Source: Candidatus Accumulibacter similis | Lineage (GTDB): Bacteria; Pseudomonadota; Gammaproteobacteria; Burkholderiales; Rhodocyclaceae | Reading direction: 5' to 3' | Assembly: GCA_013347225.1 (NCBI GenBank) | Contig: CP054595.1 | Coordinates: forward strand, 1,116,001 to 1,180,000 | DNA: 64,000 nt | In this document: piece after piece, positions 30,350 through 38,057 of the stretch | Position numbering within the stretch: position 1 is the stretch's first letter | Layout: each line of letters opens with the position of its first letter | Notes under the pieces: model-generated | Database searches by the model: none | What the model was told of the DNA's origin: nothing | The model's input: only the letters and a program-made list of their open reading frames with translations | Made by a program: the position numbers and the translations under genes

Positions 30350-31705
30350 ATGGACGTGATGCGCAGGGGGTTGCCGATCCTCGTCGTCGAGGATGACGCG
30401 GCGCTGCGCGAGGCGGTGTGCGACACCCTCGAACTCGCCGGGCAGCCCGTGCTCGCCGCCGGCGGCGGCGAGGAGGCGCTGCAGATCCTCGTCGGCAGCG
30501 AGGTGTCTCTCGTCGTCAGCGACGTGCGCATGCTGCCGATGGATGGCATCACCCTGCTGAAGGAGATCCGCAGTCGCTTGCCACCGTTGCCGGTCGTCCT
30601 GATGACGGCGTTCGCCGACGTCGACCGGGCGGTCGAAGCGATGCGGGCCGGCGCCTGTGATTTCCTCCTCAAGCCCTTCGAACCGCAGGCACTGCTCGCC
30701 CACGTACTGCGTTACCGTCTGCCGGAGAGGCTCGATGAGCAGGGGGTGATTGCTGTCGACGCGGTGACGAAGAACCTTTTCGCGCTCGCCAGGCGTGTGG
30801 CGCAGACCGACACGACGGTGCTGCTGAGCGGCGAGAGTGGCGTTGGCAAGGAAGTGGTGGCGCGCCATATCCATCAGTGCTCGGCACGCTGTGCGGGTCC
30901 TTTCGTCGCCATCAACTGTGCGGCGATTCCCGACAGCCTGCTCGAAGCGACGCTCTTCGGACATGAAAAGGGCGCCTTCAGCGGCGCACAGAGTGCCCAG
31001 GCCGGGAAGTTCGAGCAGGCGCAGAATGGTACGCTCCTGCTCGACGAGATCACGGAGATGCCGCTGGGGCTGCAGGCCAAGCTGCTGCGGGTTCTGCAGG
31101 AGCGCGAGGTCGAGCGGGTCGGCGGCAAGAAGGCGATCGCCCTCGACATCCGCATCATCGCCACCTCCAATCGCGACATTGCCGCTGCCGTAGCCGGTGG
31201 CCTCTTTCGCGAGGATCTGTTCTACCGGCTGAACGTCTTTCCGCTGCTCATTCCCGCACTGCGTCAGCGCGCCGGCGACATCGTGCCGCTGGCGCGGCAC
31301 TTCCTGGCGGCGCACGGCAGCCGCGCCGGTCGGTCCGGGCTGCGTCTCGCGGCGGCGGCCGAGAGAGTCCTGCTGCACCACTCCTGGCCTGGGAACGTGC
31401 GCGAGCTGGAGAATGTCATGCAGCGCGCGGTGATTCTGGCCGCGGCAGAAGTCGTCGAGGTCGATGCGTTGCTGCTGGGCACGCCGCGCCCAGCCGACCC
31501 GGCAGCGGCAGCGGTGATGCCGGCGCCGGCGGCCGCCAGCCGGCAGACCGCCGAGCTGCGCGACGTCGAGCGGCAGCACATCCTCGATACCCTGGCGGCT
31601 GCCGGTGGGTCGAGAAAGCTGGCCGGGCAGCGCCTCGGGATGCCCGAAAGGACGCTGCGCCACAAGCTGAAGCAGTACCGCGACGAAGGCTTCCTCAAGC
31701 CCTGA
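30350..31705 (+). CDS. fleR: Sigma54-dependent flagellar response regulator (FleR/FlrC-like)
   Basis: 451 residues from ATG 30350 (GGCAGGAGGG ribosome site upstream). The receiver domain (about residues 5-120) has the phospho-Asp in VVSDVRMLP. The AAA+ domain has Walker A GESGVGKE, a GAFSGA loop (the sigma54-contacting GAFTGA loop with Ser for Thr) and LLDEITEM as Walker B. The C-terminal Fis-type helix-turn-helix (LAGQRLGMPERTLRHKLKQYRDEG) completes the NtrC layout. It likely activates the RpoN promoters seen before fliE and fliK. Confidence 0.92.
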   Translation: MDVMRRGLPILVVEDDAALREAVCDTLELAGQPVLAAGGGEEALQILVGSEVSLVVSDVRMLPMDGITLLKEIRSRLPPLPVVLMTAFADVDRAVEAMRAGACDFLLKPFEPQALLAHVLRYRLPERLDEQGVIAVDAVTKNLFALARRVAQTDTTVLLSGESGVGKEVVARHIHQCSARCAGPFVAINCAAIPDSLLEATLFGHEKGAFSGAQSAQAGKFEQAQNGTLLLDEITEMPLGLQAKLLRVLQEREVERVGGKKAIALDIRIIATSNRDIAAAVAGGLFREDLFYRLNVFPLLIPALRQRAGDIVPLARHFLAAHGSRAGRSGLRLAAAAERVLLHHSWPGNVRELENVMQRAVILAAAEVVEVDALLLGTPRPADPAAAAVMPAPAAASRQTAELRDVERQHILDTLAAAGGSRKLAGQRLGMPERTLRHKLKQYRDEGFLKP

Positions 31706-31746
31706 GGATCCTTCACCGCCCCTTGGGCGACAAGTGGCGTCACCAG

Positions 31747-31762
31747 TGGCGCAGTTCTTGCT
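31747..31762 (+). promoter_or_regulatory. Sigma54 promoter upstream of fliE
   Basis: TGGCGCAGTTCTTGCT keeps the invariant GG and GC with the required 10-base spacing and differs from TGGCAC-N5-TTGCW by one base. It lies 32-47 bases before the fliE ATG and just after fleR, so it should drive fliE under FleR/RpoN control. Confidence 0.82.
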
Positions 31763-31793
31763 TTTATGGATCAGGCAGTCGTTGGAGGAAACA

Positions 31794-32123
31794 ATGGATC
31801 ACAAGGGTATCGATCAGGTACTGAGCGCGTTGCGAGCAGGCTCGGTTGCGGCTTCCGGGCGCGGCGCCCCGGCGCCCGCCACGGCTGCCGCCGGGGCGCC
31901 GACGGACTTTGCGCAGGTTCTGCAGGCATCGCTGGCGCAGGTAAGCCAGACGCAGCAGCGCGCCGACGCGATGGCGGCAAGTTTTGCCGCTGGCAATGGG
32001 GGCGCCGATCTGCACGACGTGATGATCGAACTGCAGAAAGCCAGCATATCGTTTCAGGAAATGGTCCAGGTGCGCAACAAACTCGTCTCTGCGTATCAGG
32101 ATGTGATGAACATGCAGGTCTGA
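31794..32123 (+). CDS. fliE: Flagellar hook-basal body protein FliE
   Basis: 109 residues. Start ATG 31794 follows a good GGAGG at 31784-31788. The N-terminal part is Ala/Pro-rich; the conserved C-terminal part DLHDVMIELQKASISFQEMVQVRNKLVSAYQDVMNMQV is diagnostic for FliE, the adaptor between the MS ring and the rod. Here it is on the opposite strand from fliF-R and sits behind fleSR, with its own sigma54 promoter. Confidence 0.95.
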   Translation: MDHKGIDQVLSALRAGSVAASGRGAPAPATAAAGAPTDFAQVLQASLAQVSQTQQRADAMAASFAAGNGGADLHDVMIELQKASISFQEMVQVRNKLVSAYQDVMNMQV

Positions 32124-32283
32124 GAGCCGGGCAAGGGATCGTCGGCAGCAGCCGACGGGACCGGGCGGCGAGCCCGCGGACCGAAGTCGCTAGCCGATGC
32201 GCGTGGGCACAAGCGCACGTGCTGGGCCGGGCGGCGGATACCCAGGCGGCGCACGTGCGCTCCTCGATGCCAGAGGGCTTGAG

Positions 32284-32540
32284 TTTTCGCATGCTGGCAC
32301 CCATAATGTCCCGCATGGTCGTAATTCCGGCAAACCGGATGCGTTCTGGACGCGGGTTCGATTCCCGCCACCTCCACCACTGCGGGGGTGTACTGGTTTC
32401 GACAGGGCGAGTGATGGCGAGCAGGCGACCCGAAAGGCGACGGACGTAATCCGAGCAAATCCATAAACGCCAACGATGAGCGTTTCGCACTGGCCGCTTG
32501 AGGCCTGCTGAGGGCGTAGCCGTCCAATAAACAGAATGGC
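32284..32540 (+). ncRNA. ssrA: Permuted two-piece tmRNA (transfer-messenger RNA), tag ANDERFALAA
   Basis: The tRNA-like 3' part comes first. T-arm GCGGG-TTCGATT-CCCGC is at 32352-32368, the acceptor strand CACCTCC at 32369-32375 and ACCA at 32376-32379. After only four bases (32380-32383), GGGGGTG (32384-32390) begins the other piece and pairs with it, including the G3-U pair that alanyl-tRNA synthetase recognises. CAGGGCG (32403-32409) pairs with CGTTCTG (32342-32348) as helix P2 across the two pieces. The resume codon GCC starts near 32469; the frame reads A-N-D-E-R-F-A-L-A-A then TGA. tmRNA rescues stalled ribosomes and tags products for proteolysis. Both outer ends are approximate. Confidence 0.93.
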
Positions 32541-32542
32541 TA

Positions 32543-32567
32543 TCGGCGGGGGCTTCGGCCCCCGCCG
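32543..32567 (+). terminator. Terminator hairpin after the tmRNA gene
   Basis: CGGCGGGGGC-TTCG-GCCCCCGCCG is a perfect ten-pair GC stem with a UUCG loop. There is no long T run behind it (TCATTGG), so it may end transcription less cleanly or protect the precursor 3' end. Confidence 0.75.
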
Positions 32568-32585
32568 TCATTGGTCGGGACGGTT

Positions 32586-32615
32586 GGAGGCACCGGCAGA
32601 CGAGGCACCGGCAGA
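32586..32615. repeat. Two tandem copies of a 15-base unit
   Basis: The unit GAGGCACCGGCAGAC occurs twice without spacing in the 240-base non-coding stretch (32568-32808) between the tmRNA terminator and the next gene. Nothing else was recognised in that stretch. Confidence 0.7.
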
Positions 32616-32808
32616 CGACGGCAGGGCCGGAATTGCCGCAGGCAGGCAGTCGGGAAGGCGCAGCGCGTGGCTGGCCGAGTGTGGCGGTGTGGCTACGGTG
32701 TCCTGGCGGAGCCGCTGCGGCAGCGCCCGCGTGCACGCGGCCGTTGCCGCGTCGGCGAAGCGGCGCCCGCGCTCGCCTCCGGCCGGATGGTGCTGGTCAG
32801 CTGGCCGT

Positions 32809-33180
32809 TCAAGCCTCTTTGGCGGTGGCCGCCTGTTGCCGACGCGGCTGAGCGTTGTCGTCGAAGCCAGTGAGCTGCGACTCGATTCCGTCGAAACTGC
32901 TGGCGGTGGCCGGTTTCAGGCGCGACAACCGTCGCAGCAGGCGCTGCTGGGCAAAGGTTTCGGTCGGGTCCGGCTTGCCGAGCACATACTCGGACCCGCG
33001 CCGGGTGGTCACGACCATCGAATTGCTGTCGAGGCTGTAAGCGGTGATCGGCGAGGTCCGGATGTGTGAGGACGATGGAAAGCGCGGGTTGCTCCCGTAG
33101 ACGCGTCCCTCGATGCACACCAGTTCTTCGCCACCGCGGGTGACGAGATCGAGCATCTTCCAATTGTTCAGGATATTCAT
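32809..33180 (-). CDS. Hypothetical protein
   Basis: 123 residues from ATG 33180 (MNILNNWKMLDLVTRGGEELVCIEGRVYGSN). The first 65 residues look like a compact beta-rich domain (VCIEGRVYG..., TAYSLDSNSMVVTTRRGSEYVLGKPDP). The rest is a charged, Gln/Ala-rich tail. There are no membrane segments and no signal peptide. I do not recognise the family; the ordered composition and different codon pattern from shadow frames suggest a real gene. It is convergent with the tmRNA gene. Confidence 0.6.
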   Translation of the reverse strand: MNILNNWKMLDLVTRGGEELVCIEGRVYGSNPRFPSSSHIRTSPITAYSLDSNSMVVTTRRGSEYVLGKPDPTETFAQQRLLRRLSRLKPATASSFDGIESQLTGFDDNAQPRRQQAATAKEA

Positions 33181-33689
33181 GGCGTTGCCCCAATCCAGGC
33201 GAGACGAGAAGAGCCGAAGGCAGGTGCGATTGTACGCCATCTCTGGTTTCCGTGGACCGTTTCGCGGTCCGGAACCCCAGAGGTGCATTCTCGGCGCCGA
33301 CGGGCATATGAAAAAACGGCCATCATCTTCTCGCAGGACACTGCAAATTTTTGATATGTGGAGTGGTTGCAGCCGGCTTGCGCAGGCCGTCAGCGAGCGC
33401 CAAGCGGAGCTTCCGCACGCGTGCCACCTGCCCGGGCCGCGCTCCGCGGACCCCAGTGCGGCGCCAAGAGCAATGGCAGCGAGCAGGGCTCGCTGCCGCG
33501 CGCCGTACTGTACCAACAGACAGCAAGAACTGTGCTAGCCGTGATGCTGATGCCGAATGGCCCATTAAAGCAGCGACCTGGCCGCAGTGGATGGCAACTG
33601 ACAGGAATCGGGTGTAAAGTTTATCGACAGGCGGCGCATGGCCCTCGGTTCTGCCAGCCGTCTGACTGCCATCCGCGCGGCGGCCCCTG
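33181..33689. other. Gene-poor, comparatively AT-rich intergenic stretch
   Basis: About 500 bases with no credible gene. It should hold the promoter of the minus-strand hypothetical gene: the part near 33300-33350 is AT-rich (runs of A and T). A hairpin GGACCG-tttcg-CGGTCC lies near 33254-33271. TAAAGTTT near 33615-33622 equals the -35 half of a FliA (sigma28) promoter, but its -10 half is poor. No repeats, attachment sites or transposon ends were seen. Confidence 0.4.
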
Positions 33690-35246
33690 TCAACCACGCC
33701 GACGGCCATGCGGCCGGCTCGGACGTGGGCGCCGACCGGGCAGCAGGTGCGCGCATTCGTCGTCGCCGAGTGCTTCGATCCGGCCAAGCTGGCGTGCGAG
33801 GACGCTCAGGTCGGCTTCGGAGGCTGCTTCGGAGGCTTCTTGCCCCTTGGCGAGGCGGCCGCGGATGCGTGTGGCAAGCTGGCCTGGCGTTGCCGATGGC
33901 GCGACGATGAAGAAGGCGGCGCCGGCCTCGTTTGCCAGGCGGTGGAAGCTGTCGCGCCGGCGACGTTCGAGGAAGGCGGCGTCTACGATGACCGACCAGC
34001 CGGCGGCGAGCAGACCCGACGCCAGCTCGCGCAGCCGCTCATAGGTGCGCTCGCTGGCGTCGCTGGAATAGATGCCGCCGTCCACCGGCGAGCCGCTGCT
34101 GGCACTGGCGGCGAGCCCGAACAGCCGCTTGCGCTCGACGTCCGAGCGCAAGCGCAGGGTGGCCGCCGCGCCATCTGCCAGCAGCAGGTCGCGCGAGGCG
34201 CTCGTCTTGCCGCAGCCAGCGACGCCATGGGTGATGGTCAGGCGGAGCGGTGGCGGTTCCATGAGGCGCTCCGCGAGCTCAAGGTAGCCGGCTGTCTGAC
34301 CGTCATCGCCGCCATCCTGGCGGCTGCGGATGGCGGCGACCTTGGCCCGCACGAGCGCGCGATAGACGGCGTAGAAACGCAGCACCTGAGCCGCGTCGTA
34401 GTCGCCGTTGCATGTCAGCCACTCGTTGAGCAACCAGCAGGCGAGACCGGGCTGGCCGTGATCGAGGAGGTCGACGTAGGTGAAGGCGAGCTCACTGGCC
34501 ACGTCGATGCAGCGCAGTTCCTCGCTGAACTCGATGCAGTCGAAGAGGGTCACCCGATCATCGATGACGACCAGATTGCCGAGGTGCAGGTCTCCGTGGC
34601 ACTCACGAATCCGGCCGTCTGCCTTGCGCGCAGCGAAGTGTGCCTGCAGGCGGGCGAACCCGGCTTGCGTCCAGTCACGCAGACGCGCCAGGCGCGCCCC
34701 TGCCGCGTTGCCGGGCAGAAGCTCCCGCAGTTCGTCGAAGTTGGCCAATGCCGGCGCAAGTACTTGTTCGGGTTCGCCGAAAGGCGTGTCGGGCGGGGCG
34801 GTTGCCGCGCTGGCGTGGAAGGCGGCGAGCGTTTCTGCGAGATCGGTGACCCGCTGTCGTCCGAGCTGACCGCGGGCGCACAGTCGGTCGAGGCGGCCGT
34901 CCTCGGCGAAGCGGCGCATCCTCACCGCGTACTCGATGGCCTCGCCGGCACCGCCGATCCGCGGATCGGCCGGCTCGCCAACGATCGGCAGGACCGCCAG
35001 GTAGAGCTGCGGCGCAAAGCGGCGGTTCAGTCGCAGTTCGGCCTCGCAGCACGCACGGCGCCGCTCGAGCGTACCGTAGTCGAGGAAGGGCAGGACGACC
35101 GGCTTCTTGATCTTGTAGGCGAAGTCGCCTGCCAGAAGCAGCCACGACGCATGCGTTTCGATCAGCTCGACATTCGCCGCCGGGTGTGGATAGCGCGCCG
35201 GGTCGAGCAGAGCCTTGATCAGCGGCGGCAGTGGCGACGACGACAT
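33690..35246 (-). CDS. Bifunctional aminoglycoside phosphotransferase-like / P-loop kinase fusion
   Basis: 518 residues, cytoplasmic. The N-terminal part (about 1-330) is a kinase of the APH fold: IRECHGDLHLGNLVVIDDRVTLFDCIEF holds the catalytic HGDLHxxN and metal-binding Asp. The C-terminal part (about 340-500) is a separate P-loop kinase with Walker A HGVAGCGKTSASRDLL and the lid-like IRGRLAKG. This two-domain arrangement (COG2187 plus COG0645) is found in many proteobacteria; its substrate is not known. Antibiotic resistance should not be assumed. It is followed three bases upstream by the P-type ATPase gene, so they may share an operon. Confidence 0.85.
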   Translation of the reverse strand: MSSSPLPPLIKALLDPARYPHPAANVELIETHASWLLLAGDFAYKIKKPVVLPFLDYGTLERRRACCEAELRLNRRFAPQLYLAVLPIVGEPADPRIGGAGEAIEYAVRMRRFAEDGRLDRLCARGQLGRQRVTDLAETLAAFHASAATAPPDTPFGEPEQVLAPALANFDELRELLPGNAAGARLARLRDWTQAGFARLQAHFAARKADGRIRECHGDLHLGNLVVIDDRVTLFDCIEFSEELRCIDVASELAFTYVDLLDHGQPGLACWLLNEWLTCNGDYDAAQVLRFYAVYRALVRAKVAAIRSRQDGGDDGQTAGYLELAERLMEPPPLRLTITHGVAGCGKTSASRDLLLADGAAATLRLRSDVERKRLFGLAASASSGSPVDGGIYSSDASERTYERLRELASGLLAAGWSVIVDAAFLERRRRDSFHRLANEAGAAFFIVAPSATPGQLATRIRGRLAKGQEASEAASEADLSVLARQLGRIEALGDDECAHLLPGRRPRPSRPHGRRRG

Positions 35247-35249
35247 GCC

Positions 35250-37928
35250 TCAGCTCCGCCGGCCGCGGCGCAGCCAGGCCTTGCGCAGCTCCTCGAGCGC
35301 GCCCATCAGGATGGCACAGCCGGCAGCGAGGAGCCAGCTGTCCCTGCCGATCGCCGCCGTACCGAAGAGCCAGTTGCCAGCCGGCGTGTAGAGGATGAAC
35401 AGGATCACCGCCAGCTCGGCGGCGATGCCCAGCAGCAGGTAGCGATTGCCGCCCAGGCCGTAGCTCAGGATCGACTGCCGCGGGTGGCGGCAGAGGTACA
35501 GGTTCATCATCTGCATGACGACGATCGTCGCCAGGCAGGCGGAGGTTGCCTGCAGGTAGAGCGGGTCGAGGCGGTCGAGCGTCTGTCCGTGCTGCCAACC
35601 GGCGGCATCGAGGACGAAGAAGAAGGTCAGCATCGCAGCCGTCGCCTCGAGGACACCGAGAAAGAGGTAGGCACGGGCGAGCAGGCTCCACGACAACAGC
35701 CGTTCGCCGTGCTGGCGCGGGGGGCGTTGCATCACCGCGGGGTCGGGCTTTTCGGCGCCGAGCGCCAGCGCCGGCAGCATGTCGGTACCGAGGTCGACGG
35801 CCAGGATCTGGATGATGGTCAATGGCAGCGGAATGCGGAAGAGGACGAAGGCCAGGTAGGGTACCAGCTCGGGGATGTTCGAGCTGAGGATGTAGGTCAG
35901 GAACTTGCGGATGTTCTCGAACACCGCGCGCCCTTCCTCGATCGCCGCGACGATGCTGGCGAAGTTGTCATCGAGCAGGATCAGGTCGGCAGCCTCCTTG
36001 GCGACGTCGGTGCCGCTGATGCCCATGGCGATGCCGATGTCTGCCGACTTCAGCGCCGGCGCGTCGTTGACGCCATCGCCGGTGACGGCGACTATCTCGC
36101 CCTTGTTCTTCAGCGCTTCGACGATGCGCATCTTCTGCTCGGCGGCGACGCGGGCGAACAGGACCTCCGGCGCATCCAGCGCCAGTTGCAGTTGCGTCGG
36201 CGACATCAGCCGCAGTTGCTCGCCGCTGATCACCAGCGGTGCTTCGCCGCTGATGAGGCCGATCTGGCGGGCAATCGCCAGCCCGGTACGCGGGTGGTCG
36301 CCGGTCACCATGATCGTCCGGATGCCGGCTTCCTTGCAGCGGGCGATCGCTTCCGGCACCTCGCGCCGCGGTGGATCCTCGAGGCCGATCAGGCCGGCGA
36401 GAACCATCCCCTGCTCTTCTTCGGGCAGACCCGGCTGGTCTACGGCACGATGGGCAAAGGCGAGCACGCGCAGCCCCTGGCTCGCCATCTCGTCCTGCGC
36501 CGCCAGCAGGCGGGTGCGCGCGGTGGGATCGAGTGGCACGATGCCGGCATCGAGTCGCACGCAACTGCAGCCGGCGAGCACCGTCTCGAGCGCTCCCTTG
36601 CAGTAGAGCATGCGGCCCTGCGGCGTGTCGCAGATTACCGACATGCGCTTGCGATCGGTATCGAAGGCGATCTCGGCGATGCGACTGAAGCCGGCCAGGT
36701 CACCAGCAACCTGGCGGCCGACCGCGGCCAGCGCGATCTCCATCGGATCGCCACGCAGGGTCTGCCGACCCTCCTCATCGACCTCCTTCAGATTGTGGCA
36801 GAGCGCTGCGTTGACGAACAGCGCGCGGTGGTCGAGCAGCGCCGGTCCGCGCTGTGCCAGCTCGGCGCAGGGCAGCATGCCGCCGCCGATCCAAAGTTCC
36901 TCCGCCGACATCCGGTTCTGCGTCAGGGTGCCGGTCTTGTCGCTGCAGATCACGGTCGTCGAGCCGAGCGCCTCGACCGCCGGCAGATGGCGCACCAGCG
37001 CGTTGCGCCTGGCCATTCGCTGTGTTGCCATGGCCAGCGACAGAGTGACGGTCGGCAGCAGTCCTTCGGGCACGTTGGCGACGATGAGGCCGATGGCGAA
37101 GAGCAGGTTCTCCCAGGTCGGCAGCCCGATTGCCTGGCCGACGAGGAACAGGAGGACACCCATGCCGGTGGCCAGACCGGCGACGATGCGCGACAGGCGG
37201 GCGATCTCGCGTTGCAGCGGCGAGCTGGCTTCGCCGGCGGTTTGCGTCAGGTGGGCGATGCGGCCGAACTCGGTGCGCATGCCGGTGGCGTAAACGACGC
37301 CGCGTGCCTGCCCGGAAACGACCGAGGTGCCGGCGAGAACGATGTTTTTCGCCTGCAGTGGCGATTCCTCGCCGGAGGGTTCGAGCGTGCGCGCCTTGGC
37401 GAGCGACTCGCCGGTCACCGTTGACAGGTTGACCCGCAGGCCGGAAAGCTCGATCAGGCGGCAGTCGGCCGGGACGAAGTCGCCCTCTTCGAGAAGGACG
37501 ATGTCCCCCGGTACCAGCTCGCTGGCGAGAATGCCGCTGATCTCACCGGCGCGCAGCGTCTTCACCCGCTGCGGCAGCAGGCGGCGCAGGGCAGCGACCG
37601 CCCGCTCCGCCTTGTACTCCTGCCAGAACGAGAAGGCACCGTTGATGACGATGACACCGACGATGGCCAGGCCGAGCCTGGCCATTCCCTGTCCCGGGTC
37701 GAAATGCTCGGCAGCGAACGACAGGCCGGCAGCGATCCACAGGACAATGGCGAAGAAATGGGTGAACTCCTGCGCGAATCGCAGCAGGAGGTGCCTTTGC
37801 TCGACCTCCTCGAGGAGGTTCGGGCCGAACTCGCGGAGCCGGCGCGCCGCCTCGCCGGCAGCCAGTCCGGTGGACGAACTGTTCAGGCTGGCCAGAGCCT
37901 GCTCCACAGTCAGCGAATGAACCCGCAC
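35250..37928 (-). CDS. Cation-transporting P-type ATPase (Ca2+/Na+/K+ type II-like)
   Basis: 892 residues. The family signatures are present: actuator TVTGES near residue 170, phosphorylation site SDKTGTLTQNRM with Asp at residue 330, and GDGVNDAPALKSADIGIAMG in the hinge. The N-terminal cation-ATPase domain and a six-helix C-terminal domain (FLTYILSSNIPELVPYLAFVLFRIPLPLTIIQILAVDLGTDMLPALALG) place it among type II pumps (calcium, sodium or proton). There is no N-terminal heavy-metal CxxC domain. It lies in the inner membrane and sits in a possible three-gene unit with the kinase fusion downstream and the CorA-like gene upstream. Confidence 0.9.
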   Translation of the reverse strand: MRVHSLTVEQALASLNSSSTGLAAGEAARRLREFGPNLLEEVEQRHLLLRFAQEFTHFFAIVLWIAAGLSFAAEHFDPGQGMARLGLAIVGVIVINGAFSFWQEYKAERAVAALRRLLPQRVKTLRAGEISGILASELVPGDIVLLEEGDFVPADCRLIELSGLRVNLSTVTGESLAKARTLEPSGEESPLQAKNIVLAGTSVVSGQARGVVYATGMRTEFGRIAHLTQTAGEASSPLQREIARLSRIVAGLATGMGVLLFLVGQAIGLPTWENLLFAIGLIVANVPEGLLPTVTLSLAMATQRMARRNALVRHLPAVEALGSTTVICSDKTGTLTQNRMSAEELWIGGGMLPCAELAQRGPALLDHRALFVNAALCHNLKEVDEEGRQTLRGDPMEIALAAVGRQVAGDLAGFSRIAEIAFDTDRKRMSVICDTPQGRMLYCKGALETVLAGCSCVRLDAGIVPLDPTARTRLLAAQDEMASQGLRVLAFAHRAVDQPGLPEEEQGMVLAGLIGLEDPPRREVPEAIARCKEAGIRTIMVTGDHPRTGLAIARQIGLISGEAPLVISGEQLRLMSPTQLQLALDAPEVLFARVAAEQKMRIVEALKNKGEIVAVTGDGVNDAPALKSADIGIAMGISGTDVAKEAADLILLDDNFASIVAAIEEGRAVFENIRKFLTYILSSNIPELVPYLAFVLFRIPLPLTIIQILAVDLGTDMLPALALGAEKPDPAVMQRPPRQHGERLLSWSLLARAYLFLGVLEATAAMLTFFFVLDAAGWQHGQTLDRLDPLYLQATSACLATIVVMQMMNLYLCRHPRQSILSYGLGGNRYLLLGIAAELAVILFILYTPAGNWLFGTAAIGRDSWLLAAGCAILMGALEELRKAWLRRGRRS

Positions 37929-38057
37929 GCGCGCGAACTCTCGTTGCGATCAGTCCTACAATCTACACCCTGGGCGGCAGGAAAGCACCACCGCGCGACA
38001 ACCGTTCCCCGCTTCCGGCTCCGGCAAGGCCCGCTGGGCAGGGTCTGGCGCTGCCGG

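Noticed and set aside
32213..32262. Inverted GCACGTGC repeats upstream of the tmRNA acceptor piece
   Set aside because: They could form a hairpin, but it is unclear whether they lie in the tmRNA precursor or in a fliE terminator; no T run is present.
32352..32379. A tRNA gene (T-arm plus CCA end)
   Set aside because: No anticodon arm lies upstream; the element is the acceptor half of the permuted tmRNA, as shown by the pairing with 32384-32390 and the tag frame.
33615..33642. FliA (sigma28) promoter in the 33.6 kb intergenic stretch
   Set aside because: The -35 element TAAAGTTT is perfect, but the -10 region reads GCGCATGG (expected GCCGATAA) and no plus-strand gene follows. Kept only as a weak note.
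33708..37424. Plus-strand open frame of over 1200 codons opposite the kinase and P-type ATPase genes
   Set aside because: The translation is Arg/Gln/Gly-rich with no domain, and both genes on the other strand have clear motifs. It is a high-GC antisense artefact, as are the long plus-strand frames at 1106-3883, 7249-10596 and 59377-62484.
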